From contig JAFKGQ010000005.1 of the NCBI GenBank assembly GCA_017307755.1, positions 558,001-622,000 on the forward strand: a stretch of DNA of 64,000 nucleotides, read 5' to 3'. Below, piece by piece: positions 9,209 through 16,348 of the stretch (position 1 is its first letter; each line of letters starts with the position of its first letter). Made by a program: the position numbers and the translations under genes. Source of the stretch: Chitinophagaceae bacterium (lineage in GTDB: Bacteria > Bacteroidota > Bacteroidia > Chitinophagales > Chitinophagaceae). Under the pieces are notes generated by a model. The model searched no databases and was not told the DNA's origin. It saw only the letters and a program-made list of their open reading frames with translations.

Positions 9209-9544
9209 ATGCAGACCCGAAGAGATGTATTTCAGGCGATAGCGGACCCCACGCGGCGGGAGATCATCAACCTTATAGCCTATCAGTCTTTGAACCTGAA
9301 TGCCATAGCGGAGAATTTTGAGGTCAGCAGGCCGGCTATCTCACAGCATATCAAGATCCTTACCGAGTGTGGGCTGATCGTTATAAAAAAGCAGGGCCGG
9401 GAGAGGTACTGTGAGGTCAGACTTGGTCAGTTGAACGAGGTGTCGCAATGGATCGAAAGATACAGGCAGCTATGGGACCGGCAGTTCGGCCGGCTGGATG
9501 ATCTTCTGGAGGAGATGAAAGAAAAGACACGTAAAAAAAAATAA
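9209..9544 (+). CDS. ArsR-family transcriptional repressor
   Basis: 111 residues forming a winged helix: 'FQAIADPTRREIINLI' at the N terminus and recognition helix 'EVSRPAISQHIKILTECGLI' (about 43-62). No metal-binding CxC pair is visible in the helix, so it is of the metal-independent type that usually pairs with an AHSA1/SRPBCC gene. Exactly such a gene follows after 20 bases, then a VOC gene. It probably represses its own operon through the two GTAAG-N6-CTTAC repeats in the promoter. Confidence 0.92.
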   Translation: MQTRRDVFQAIADPTRREIINLIAYQSLNLNAIAENFEVSRPAISQHIKILTECGLIVIKKQGRERYCEVRLGQLNEVSQWIERYRQLWDRQFGRLDDLLEEMKEKTRKKK

Positions 9545-9564
9545 ACAACTAAAAATTTACAACT

Positions 9565-10065
9565 ATGGCAACGAAGAACCAAACGAAGGTCGTAGCCGAG
9601 CCCGGCCGGCAGGAGCTTTTTATTACCAGGGAATTTGAAGCGCCCCGGGAGCTTGTGTTCAAAGCGTTTACCGACCCTGATCTATTGACCAGGTGGCTGG
9701 GGCCTTGTGATATGACCATGAGGATAGATGTCATGGAGCCTGGTGACGGTGGGTACTGGAGATTTGTCCATATAGATCAGAAGGGAAATGAGTATGGGTT
9801 TCATGGTGTCACACATGAAGTGGCGGCGCCGGAAAGGGTCATCAGGACATTTGAGTTTGAAGGATTGCCGGAAAAGGGGCATGTTGCGATGGAGACAGCG
9901 ATCTTTGAAGCATTGCCGGGTGACAGGACGAGGGTAACGGTACAGTCTGTTTTTCGCAGTGTTGCAGACCGGGATGGCATGGTGCAGTCGGGGATGGAAA
10001 GAGGTGTTGTAGACAGTCATCAAAAATTGGACGAGATATTGGCGACCGAATTACAATTGGGTTAA
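9565..10065 (+). CDS. SRPBCC (AHSA1-like) domain protein
   Basis: 166 residues with the activator-of-Hsp90-homologue/START-like fold: 'ITREFEAPRELVFKAFTDPDLLTRWLGP' near the N terminus and 'EVAAPERVIRTFEFEGLPEKG' in the middle. Such proteins have a hydrophobic ligand pocket and regularly sit behind ArsR repressors in Bacteroidota. It is co-transcribed with the ArsR gene. Its ligand and function are unknown. Confidence 0.9.
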   Translation: MATKNQTKVVAEPGRQELFITREFEAPRELVFKAFTDPDLLTRWLGPCDMTMRIDVMEPGDGGYWRFVHIDQKGNEYGFHGVTHEVAAPERVIRTFEFEGLPEKGHVAMETAIFEALPGDRTRVTVQSVFRSVADRDGMVQSGMERGVVDSHQKLDEILATELQLG

Positions 10066-10089
10066 ATATAACTTCTAAAACAAATAAAT

Positions 10090-10500
10090 ATGGCAAAGGA
10101 TTTTTGGCTCAATCTTCCTGTAAGGGATATTAAAAGATCGAAAGAGTTTTTTACAAAGCTGGGGTTAAAATTTAGCTCCGGGCCCGGCAATACCGAGCAT
10201 TCCGCTCCGTTGGTCATCAGTGACAAGGGGGTAGTGGTGATGCTGTTTGAGGAGCCGGTATTCAAGGGGTTTGTGAACAGCGAGATTGGTGACACGAAGA
10301 AATGCGAGGTTTTATTGTCCTTTGATGCGGCCTCCAAGGAAGAAGTGGATGAGCTTGCCGCAAAAGCAGTAGCGGCCGGTGGTACGTCCAATCATAAGCC
10401 TTATGACATGCAAGGTTATATGTATGGGTGTGTATTCAGCGACCCGGATGGGCACCGTTGGAATGTCCTGTACATGGATATGAGCAGGATGTCCAAATGA
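10090..10500 (+). CDS. VOC-family (glyoxalase-like) protein
   Basis: 136 residues with the vicinal-oxygen-chelate fold: 'FWLNLPVRDIKRSKEFFTKLG' for the first beta-alpha-beta module and 'VFSDPDGHRWNVLYMD' at the end. Members include glyoxalases, dioxygenases and antibiotic-binding proteins; this one belongs to a broad uncharacterised group. Third gene of the ArsR operon. Its stop is one base from the stop of the MFS gene on the other strand. Confidence 0.88.
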   Translation: MAKDFWLNLPVRDIKRSKEFFTKLGLKFSSGPGNTEHSAPLVISDKGVVVMLFEEPVFKGFVNSEIGDTKKCEVLLSFDAASKEEVDELAAKAVAAGGTSNHKPYDMQGYMYGCVFSDPDGHRWNVLYMDMSRMSK

Positions 10501-10501
10501 G

Positions 10502-11671
10502 TCAACAGGCTGCGCCCAATGCGTCGGCGGGCTTTGGTGATCTGACAGGGTTGCCTGCAAAGCTCAGTACAAAGCAGAAAGCAAGCAGGGTGATGCTCAT
10601 CCAGATCACGGCTTGTGTGCCTTGTGTCCTTATCATATATCCTCCCAGAAAGGTGCCGAGCATGACCCCTCCGTTACCAAAAGAAACCATGAGGCTTGTG
10701 GCCAGTTCGGGTGCTTCCGGTGCGGCGGTGGTGGTCCTTGTTTGTCCGATGAGAAAGCCTGCGGTATGGATAAATCCCCAGGTGGAAATAATGACGGTCA
10801 TGGGGAGGAAGAGTCCTGCGAATGTATAGGCCAGCAGGTGTATGACGATCATCGATAGTAAAAAGATCCGGGTCGTCAGGATAATATTCCTGCTCAGCGC
10901 GATACCGGCCACCCAATTACCGGCAATCCCCGCGCCTCCGAACAGCAGCAGCATCAGGCTAATCTCTGTGTCGTTCATATGGGATATTTTTCCCAGGTAT
11001 TCGGCCAGGAAGCTATAGGTAGCGAACATTCCTGCCGCCATGATCAGCATAGAAAATAATGCTATCCATAATTGTTTGTTTTGAAATACGACCAGCTGGT
11101 CTTTGATGGACGCTCTTTCCTTTACGGGCATGGAGGGGACCAGCGTGGCGAGTGCGATAAAAGCGGCCAGGTTGATGACACCGGACACGATAAATGAATA
11201 GCGCCAGTTTAACAGACCGGCGACGTAGGTAGTAAGAGGAACCCCTAGTACGGTGGCTGTACTGAGGCCGGCCAGTACTACTGCCACGGCCTTGGGGGCA
11301 TCTTTTGGCGCCACCTGTTTTGCAGCCGCCACCGTAGCCACGGACCAGAAGACGGGGTGCAACAGCGCCGGGAAGATCCGGGCGATCATCAAAGTGGTGA
11401 AGTCGGGTGACAGACCGGACATAATATTTGACAGGAAGAAAAGCAACAGGACCAGGCTCATCATGGTCCGCCGGTTGATATGCGCCGTAAGGAGGGTGGT
11501 GAACGGGCCGGTCAAAGCTATCGTTAACGCAAATCCGCTCAGCAGCCAGCCTGCCGTATCGATGCTAATATGGAACTCTTTTGCGACCATGGGCAGGATG
11601 CCGATGACGCCGAATTCGGTGGTGATGATGCCAAATGCCCCTAATGCCATGATGTAGATGGATCTTTTCAT
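10502..11671 (-). CDS. MFS transporter, DHA1 drug/sugar efflux type
   Basis: 389 residues, about 12 membrane segments. Features of the DHA1 12-segment efflux family: 'EFGVIGILPMVAKEFHIS' in the first segment, 'GWLLSGFALTIALTGPF', and the charged loop 'TAHINRRTMM' after segment 2. Related proteins (AraJ/YdhP-like) export sugars, drugs or small metabolites with proton exchange. It probably stands alone or is co-transcribed with the SDR gene, which ends 35 bases upstream. The substrate is not predictable. Confidence 0.9.
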   Translation of the reverse strand: MKRSIYIMALGAFGIITTEFGVIGILPMVAKEFHISIDTAGWLLSGFALTIALTGPFTTLLTAHINRRTMMSLVLLLFFLSNIMSGLSPDFTTLMIARIFPALLHPVFWSVATVAAAKQVAPKDAPKAVAVVLAGLSTATVLGVPLTTYVAGLLNWRYSFIVSGVINLAAFIALATLVPSMPVKERASIKDQLVVFQNKQLWIALFSMLIMAAGMFATYSFLAEYLGKISHMNDTEISLMLLLFGGAGIAGNWVAGIALSRNIILTTRIFLLSMIVIHLLAYTFAGLFLPMTVIISTWGFIHTAGFLIGQTRTTTAAPEAPELATSLMVSFGNGGVMLGTFLGGYMIRTQGTQAVIWMSITLLAFCFVLSFAGNPVRSPKPADALGAAC

Positions 11672-11706
11672 TCGTCTGTTGGTTTCTTCCTGTCAATTGT
11701 GTTTTC

Positions 11707-12450
11707 TTAAGCGTTAAAACCGCCGTCGATGGTCAGCGCGGCCCCGGTGATAAATTTCCCTTCATCGCTGGCGAGAAAAACTACCAGGCCTCCGATGTCC
11801 TCTCCTGTTCCATATTCCGACAGGGGCAGTCTTGTCCGTATGAAATCCGCCAGCTCGGTATTGGCCGGGTTCATATCCGTGTCGATCGGGCCCGGCTGAA
11901 TAACATTCACGGTGACCTTTTTGTTGCCCAGGTCCCTGGCCAGTCCCCGGGTGAACCCCTGCAGGGCTGACTTGCTCATAGAATACAAGGTAGTTTGGGG
12001 ACCGAAGGAACCATCCGCCATATTGCTGCCGATGGTAATGATACGTCCGCCGGTGGAAATATGTTTTACGGCTGCCTGGGCGGCTACATAGACGGCACGA
12101 ACATTTACGGCCATTATTTGTTCATAATCCTCTAAACTATGGTCTTCGAAGGCTTTACCGATGTAGATGCCTGCATTGTTGACCAGGATGTCCAGACCGC
12201 CGAATGTGGTGACGGTCCTGTTGACGGCGTTGGTCACCTGTTGCGGGTCCGCGCTGTCCGCGGCGATGGCGATGGATTCTCCGCCGGATGCGTTTATCTC
12301 AGCGGCAAGGGCTTCCGCTTTTTCGGCGGAGCGCACATAGGTAAATGCCACACGGGCGCCTTCAGCGGCGAGTCTCCGGCTAATGGCGGCACCGATGCCG
12401 CGGCTACCCCCTGTGACAAGGGCGATCTTACCTGCTAATCTTTTGTTCAT
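11707..12450 (-). CDS. Short-chain dehydrogenase/reductase (SDR)
   Basis: 247 residues, a complete classical SDR. The cofactor motif TGGSRGIG is near residue 14-21, the NNAG motif near 92-95, and the catalytic 'YSMSKSAL' (YxxxK) near 156-163. Basic residues follow the glycine motif, suggesting NADPH. The C terminus 'GAALTIDGGFNA' is typical of 3-oxoacyl-ACP-reductase-like members, but the chromosomal context (HxlR regulator, MFS pump) suggests a detoxifying carbonyl reductase. It is divergent from the HxlR gene, with 96 bases between them. Confidence 0.92.
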   Translation of the reverse strand: MNKRLAGKIALVTGGSRGIGAAISRRLAAEGARVAFTYVRSAEKAEALAAEINASGGESIAIAADSADPQQVTNAVNRTVTTFGGLDILVNNAGIYIGKAFEDHSLEDYEQIMAVNVRAVYVAAQAAVKHISTGGRIITIGSNMADGSFGPQTTLYSMSKSALQGFTRGLARDLGNKKVTVNVIQPGPIDTDMNPANTELADFIRTRLPLSEYGTGEDIGGLVVFLASDEGKFITGAALTIDGGFNA

Positions 12451-12475
12451 GGTGTTTTTTATTTTAAATGGGACA

Positions 12476-12483
12476 CAAAGCTA
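12476..12483 (-). promoter_or_regulatory. Possible -7 box for the SDR gene
   Basis: CAAAGCTA on the plus strand reads TAGCTTTG on the minus strand, a full match to TAnnTTTG, about 26 bases before the SDR start codon. I do not see a TTTG at the right -33 distance, so the promoter is tentative. Confidence 0.35.
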
Positions 12484-12495
12484 GGCGCAATGGTT

Positions 12496-12542
12496 TAGAT
12501 TTGTAAGTAAGCAGCAAATTGTTAAGTACTAACAAAAAAGTA
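12496..12542 (+). promoter_or_regulatory. HxlR promoter and putative operator
   Basis: A -7 box TAGATTTG lies at 12496-12503, with no good -33 box. Downstream an inverted repeat TACT-N8-AGTA spans 12527-12542, ending five bases before the HxlR start codon. DUF24/HxlR regulators such as YodB are known to bind TACT...AGTA repeats with a slightly shorter spacer, so this is a candidate autoregulatory operator. The repeat is short and could be chance. Confidence 0.35.
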
Positions 12543-12546
12543 AGAA

Positions 12547-12942
12547 ATGAGAAAGGATAACTCCACTAATTCGGTAAACCAGCAGATGATCACCGCCAGT
12601 TGTGGCATGGCGTATTCTCTCAGTATCATCGGCGGGAGATGGAAGCCGGCGATCCTGTGCAGGTTGCATTTTGGACCCATGCGGTATGGCGAGCTGAAGA
12701 AGTCTATCGAAGGCATATCGGAGCGTATGTTGGTGGCGCAGTTGAGAGAACTGGAGAAAGACCAGATCGTTCAGCGGCATGTATATGCGGAGGTACCGCC
12801 CCGGGTAGAATATGCGCTGACGCCGTTGGGTTATAGCATGAAGCCCATGTTTGACGCCATGTCCGACTGGGGGAATATGGCCAGAAATAAAGTAAACACG
12901 CCTTCAAATGAAGACCTTAAAAGACCTGTTATTATTGGGTGA
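12547..12942 (+). CDS. HxlR-family (DUF24) transcriptional regulator
   Basis: 131 residues with the HxlR winged helix: 'LSIIGGRWKPAILCRLHFGPMRYGELKKSI' (about 25-54), 'ISERMLVAQLRELEKD' and 'EYALTPLGYSM'. Two cysteines are present, Cys19 ('ITASCGMA') and Cys38. In YodB, CatR and HypR an N-terminal cysteine senses quinones, hypochlorite or disulfide stress, so Cys19 may have the same role. It is divergent from the SDR gene, a likely target. The deformylase-like gene begins inside its last 35 bases. Confidence 0.92.
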   Translation: MRKDNSTNSVNQQMITASCGMAYSLSIIGGRWKPAILCRLHFGPMRYGELKKSIEGISERMLVAQLRELEKDQIVQRHVYAEVPPRVEYALTPLGYSMKPMFDAMSDWGNMARNKVNTPSNEDLKRPVIIG

Positions 12943-13393
12943 TCCCCGTTTGTACGAAAAGTGCGAACCTGTTCTTCCGTCGGAGCTGCCGCAGGTGAGG
13001 GAATGGGTGGCTGACCTGGACAATGTGATGAAGGAGGTGAAGGCGAAATACAATTTTGGAAGGGCTATCGCTGCTCCGCAGCTGGGGATCATGAAGCGGC
13101 TGATCTACATGCACATCGACAGGCCGGTGGTCTTTATCAACCCCGAGCTGGGGAATCTCAGCGAGGATATGTTTGAACTATGGGATGACTGTATGAGCTT
13201 TCCCAACTTGCTGGTGAGGGTGAAAAGACACCGGAATCTTACGATCAGGTACCTGGATGAGCACTGGCGGCCCCAGCAATGGGAAATGTCGGACGATCTA
13301 TCGGAGCTGCTGCAGCATGAATACGATCACCTCGACGGTATCCTGTGTACCATGCGAGCTATCGACAACCAGTCGTTCAGATGGAGGAACTGA
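12908..13393 (+). CDS. Peptide deformylase-like protein, divergent
   Basis: 161 residues with the three deformylase motifs in altered form. Motif 1 is 'GRAIAAPQLG' (51-60; usually GxGxAAPQ). Motif 2 is 'WDDCMSFP' (92-99; usually EGCLS), keeping the metal ligand Cys95. Motif 3 is 'QHEYDHLDG' (136-144), keeping His137, Glu138 and His141. The metal site is therefore intact but the substrate loop differs. It may be an accessory deformylase or act on a small molecule or other peptide, rather than being the housekeeping enzyme. It overlaps the HxlR gene by 35 bases, which implies coupled translation. Confidence 0.85.
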   Translation: MKTLKDLLLLGDPRLYEKCEPVLPSELPQVREWVADLDNVMKEVKAKYNFGRAIAAPQLGIMKRLIYMHIDRPVVFINPELGNLSEDMFELWDDCMSFPNLLVRVKRHRNLTIRYLDEHWRPQQWEMSDDLSELLQHEYDHLDGILCTMRAIDNQSFRWRN

Positions 13394-13439
13394 TCCATCC
13401 GTAAGACGGCGGCGCTTGGGTTTTTGTTCTTGGATATAT

Positions 13440-13460
13440 GTAGTTAACTACGTAGTTTTG
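13440..13460 (+). promoter_or_regulatory. Overlapping palindromes and -7 box before GNAT-MarR
   Basis: The 18-bp string GTAGTTAACTACGTAGTT at 13440-13457 holds two perfect overlapping palindromes, GTAGTTAACTAC (13440-13451) and AACTACGTAGTT (13446-13457). The second runs into a perfect -7 box TAGTTTTG at 13453-13460. The start codon is at 13477. The -33 region has only a weak CTTG at 13429-13432. Since the operon encodes a MarR-family protein, the palindromes are its probable operator. Confidence 0.6.
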
Positions 13461-13476
13461 TATAAATTTTTGAAAA

Positions 13477-14007
13477 ATGGAACCTGTAATCGCAGCGGAC
13501 GATGATACGGAGATATTGATACGACTTCTGAGCAACGAGTATTGCGCCCGGGCCGTGGACCTGATACTACCTATTCAACAAAAGGAGTTCAACGTGCCTA
13601 TTACCCTTGAGCAGCAGCCTGACCTGCTGGATATCGAAGGTTTTTATATTCGTCCCGGAGGTGGTTTTTGGGGTGCGTTCAGCCAGGGGAAACTGGTGGG
13701 TACCATTGCGCTTATCGACATCGGGCACCATGCGGGAGCTATCCGGAAGATGTTTGTAAAACAGGAATTCCGGGGGAAACAATTTGGCATTGCGCAACGG
13801 TTGCTGGAAACCCTGGTGGAATATTGCGTCAGTCATCAGATGGCGGACTTGTACCTGGGAACGGTGAATGTTATGAAGGCCGCGCATCGGTTTTATGAAC
13901 GCAACGGATTTCGCCGGATGGAGAAGGGAGCGTTGCCGGGTTACTTCCCGCTCATGTCTGCGGACAATTTGTTTTATCATCTACACCTTGATAACCATTT
14001 GATATGA
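13477..14007 (+). CDS. GNAT-family N-acetyltransferase
   Basis: 176 residues of the GNAT fold. The acetyl-CoA binding motif A region is 'AIRKMFVKQEFRGKQFGIAQRLLETL' (about 88-113; pattern V-x-x-x-x-R-G-x-x-G/A), and motif B includes 'AAHRFYERNGFRRM' (about 131-144). The acceptor substrate is unknown. The MarR-family gene overlaps its stop by 4 bases, so the two form one unit, an arrangement common for resistance or small-molecule-responsive acetylases. Confidence 0.9.
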   Translation: MEPVIAADDDTEILIRLLSNEYCARAVDLILPIQQKEFNVPITLEQQPDLLDIEGFYIRPGGGFWGAFSQGKLVGTIALIDIGHHAGAIRKMFVKQEFRGKQFGIAQRLLETLVEYCVSHQMADLYLGTVNVMKAAHRFYERNGFRRMEKGALPGYFPLMSADNLFYHLHLDNHLI

Positions 14008-14480
14008 ATGTCATAGATGCGTCTGGTCTGCTGGCCATCGCCACCCGGCTGCAACGATTGAGCGAAAGATTAAGGAAGGACGGCGCCCTGATATATAAGG
14101 CTTATGGCATCGATTTCGAGCCAAAATGGTTCCCGGTGATCTATACGCTGTACTACAAGCCTTTGCTAAGCGTCGTTGAAATTGCGTCGGAGATAGGGTA
14201 TACGCATCCTTCGACGATCAGCCTGTTGAAAGAGTTAGAGAAACAGCGGTTGATCCGCAGCCGCAGGGATAAGGTCGATGAAAGGAAGAGGCTGCTTCAA
14301 CTGACGGAAAAAGGGAAGGCCCTGGTTGCGCAGGTACAGCCGGTGTGGAAGGTCATGACTGCAGCGATCGCTGAGTTTACGGATACCCGCAATAATCTGA
14401 TGAAGGCGATCATCGAAGTGGAGGAGCAGTTGGACCGGCAAAGTTTTCTTCAGCGGGCGCGGGAAAAAATTTACCAGTGA
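14004..14480 (+). CDS. MarR-family transcriptional regulator
   Basis: 158 residues with a MarR winged helix: 'LSVVEIASEIGYTHPSTISLLKELEKQRLIRSRRD' (about 53-87) and the wing 'DKVDERKRLLQLTEKGK' (about 87-103). It likely binds the palindromic array in front of the GNAT gene. Its last 10 bases overlap the end of the Crp-type gene on the opposite strand. Confidence 0.92.
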   Translation: MNVIDASGLLAIATRLQRLSERLRKDGALIYKAYGIDFEPKWFPVIYTLYYKPLLSVVEIASEIGYTHPSTISLLKELEKQRLIRSRRDKVDERKRLLQLTEKGKALVAQVQPVWKVMTAAIAEFTDTRNNLMKAIIEVEEQLDRQSFLQRAREKIYQ

Positions 14481-15040
14481 CGCCGGCTACGGATCCTGCT
14501 CAATGTTTCTCTGGCAATACCAAGATAGGATGCCAGTTGGGTCAGGGGAACTCTTTGCAGAAGTACGGGGTACTCCGCTGCCAGATATTCATATCGTTCC
14601 TGTGCAGTCATCAATTTGTCAATTTGAGAAAGTTTTTCCTGTCGGACAGCTATCTGTTGCAGGCATTTTTTCCCCAGGACCTCTATTTCCGGGTCCAGTG
14701 CACCGGCTGTCCTTAACCCTTTTTTGTCAAACCTTATCACCGTCGTGTCCTCACAGGCCTGTATGGAGAAAGCGGAGGGTTTGCCGCCCACAAAGCTGTT
14801 GATGTTGGCCGCGATGTCATTTTCGAAGAAAAAGGCCGTATTGATCTCCCTGCCATCCTTACGTTGAAATGCCCTGCAATATCCCTTGTTTATATAAAAC
14901 AAGGCATCGCATATTTCCCCTTTTTCCAACAGGAGTTGATCTTTTTTGAATTCCAGTTCTGTGAGGGCAGGCAGTAATGTCTGCCAACTTTTCTCTGAAA
15001 ATGGGGTGATCGAGTGAATATAGGCTAATAGCTGTTGCAT
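14471..15040 (-). CDS. Crp/Fnr-family transcriptional regulator
   Basis: 189 residues. The cyclic-nucleotide-binding-like beta-barrel is N-terminal ('QLLLEKGEICDALFYINKGYCRAF', about 34-58) and the helix-turn-helix is C-terminal ('LTQLASYLGIARETLSRIRSRR'-like, about 166-187). No cysteine cluster of the Fnr kind is visible, and the effector is unknown. Its start codon shares one base with the stop of the NTF2-like gene, so they are co-transcribed. A Crp-like site lies upstream of that gene. Confidence 0.9.
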   Translation of the reverse strand: MQQLLAYIHSITPFSEKSWQTLLPALTELEFKKDQLLLEKGEICDALFYINKGYCRAFQRKDGREINTAFFFENDIAANINSFVGGKPSAFSIQACEDTTVIRFDKKGLRTAGALDPEIEVLGKKCLQQIAVRQEKLSQIDKLMTAQERYEYLAAEYPVLLQRVPLTQLASYLGIARETLSRIRSRRHW

Positions 15041-15396
15041 TATTTAACTTCCAATATGGGGCGGGGGTCAAATACCACCTTGAAGGTGCTGATCTTTCCA
15101 CCGGCAAGCTGATACCATCCGCAGGCGAAGATCGTTGTTTTCCCCATATTGATGTCGTATAAAAGACAGACGTCATCCCCCTCAGCAAATGCTTTTTTGA
15201 TATCATATTTGAATTTCATCTTTTTCATGTCCCCGAAATAGGGCTCAGCGCCGTGGCGGGTGCCCAGTACGCCTATGAAACTCAGGTCTTCATTTACATA
15301 TTCCCGGGCTTTGTCAAAGTCCTCCTTATTCAAAGCTTCTATGAATGCCAGTACTGTCGTCTTTGCATTGTTGTCGGATGAAGCGTGTTGTGTCAT
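15040..15396 (-). CDS. NTF2-like (SnoaL) family protein
   Basis: 118 residues with the cone-shaped NTF2 fold: 'VLAFIEALNKEDFDKAREYVNEDLSFIGVLGTRHGAEPYF' near the N terminus and 'DVCLLYDINMGKTTIFACGWYQLAGGKIS' later. Members can be small enzymes or ligand-binding proteins; no catalytic set is clear. It precedes the Crp-type regulator gene in one operon and may be involved in the response that regulator controls. Confidence 0.85.
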   Translation of the reverse strand: MTQHASSDNNAKTTVLAFIEALNKEDFDKAREYVNEDLSFIGVLGTRHGAEPYFGDMKKMKFKYDIKKAFAEGDDVCLLYDINMGKTTIFACGWYQLAGGKISTFKVVFDPRPILEVK

Positions 15397-15431
15397 TTCT
15401 GTAATTTTTTACAAAATTCGGGGATCTCCTC

Positions 15432-15447
15432 TGTGACATTTGTCACA
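15432..15447. promoter_or_regulatory. Crp-like operator TGTGAC-N4-GTCACA
   Basis: TGTGACATTTGTCACA at 15432-15447 is a perfect inverted repeat matching the Crp consensus TGTGA-N6-TCACA. It lies 36 bases upstream of the NTF2-like start codon and just after the EamA stop codon, at the head of the operon that encodes a Crp/Fnr-family regulator. Self-control is likely. The binding is inferred from the match. Confidence 0.65.
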
Positions 15448-15451
15448 AAAT

Positions 15452-16342
15452 TCAATCGTGTCGGGCTGAGCTTAAGATAACGCCTGCCACCACCAATAAG
15501 GCGCCCATTATTTGCAGTAAATTGACGCTTTCGTGTAAAAAGATCAGTGCGATCATAAAGCCAACCAGCGGGTCGAGATTGATAAAGTTACCCACCTGGG
15601 CTGCGCTCAACAGCTGGAGCGATCTATTATACAGAAAATAACAGATGCCGGAGGCCATCGCTCCCAGGAACAGGATGGTAAGCCAGTCTGTGGGAGACAC
15701 CTGCGGCCAGCCTGTCCCCCAATTTTCGTAGATGGCAGCGGGCAATAGCAGTACAGAGCCGGCAAGTGTGCTCAGGCTGGTGACCAGCAAGGGGTCCATA
15801 CCGGCCACTTTTTTCGAAATAATGGTATATACGCTCCAGCCTATGATAGCAATAATCATTAGCAGATTGCCCGTGATGCTACCCGTAGTGTCACCTTCAT
15901 TATGCGATAAGAACCCGATGAGGATGACGCCGGTGACTGAGACGATGATCCCGATGATCTGTTTTACGGAGAGTTTTTCTTTTAGGAATATAGCAGCAAA
16001 TGCGGCTATACAGACAGGAATAAATCCTTGCAGAAGGGCCCCCACAGACGCGGAGGTCATCCGTACCGAGAGGTTGAAGAAGATATAGAACATCGTGACA
16101 CCTGTGAACCCCAGCAGTATGAAGACTCCCCAGGGTACGCCGGCCAGGTATTTGCCGGGGGATCGCCCTTTTCTAAGGGCGAGTATGCTCAAAAGGGTGA
16201 GGGCGCCGATAGAGCACCTGTAGAAGGCCAGCGTCATTGGCGGAACCTTGTTTACAATAACTTTGGTGACGGCGAACGTGCTGCCCCAGACGATCATTAC
16301 AAATAATATGCTGCTGAGTCCCAGTAACCTGCTGTTTGACAT
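15452..16342 (-). CDS. EamA/DMT-family transporter
   Basis: 296 residues with ten predicted membrane segments in two EamA repeats (about 8-140 and 155-290). 'IVWGSTFAVTKVIV' in the first segment and 'GAFLQGFIPVCIA'-like text in the fourth ('GALLQGFIPVCIAAFAAIFLKEKLS' region) are typical. Relatives export amino acids or metabolites. The Kup gene ends six bases upstream on the same strand, so they may share a transcript. Confidence 0.9.
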   Translation of the reverse strand: MSNSRLLGLSSILFVMIVWGSTFAVTKVIVNKVPPMTLAFYRCSIGALTLLSILALRKGRSPGKYLAGVPWGVFILLGFTGVTMFYIFFNLSVRMTSASVGALLQGFIPVCIAAFAAIFLKEKLSVKQIIGIIVSVTGVILIGFLSHNEGDTTGSITGNLLMIIAIIGWSVYTIISKKVAGMDPLLVTSLSTLAGSVLLLPAAIYENWGTGWPQVSPTDWLTILFLGAMASGICYFLYNRSLQLLSAAQVGNFINLDPLVGFMIALIFLHESVNLLQIMGALLVVAGVILSSARHD

Positions 16343-16348
16343 GAGTCC

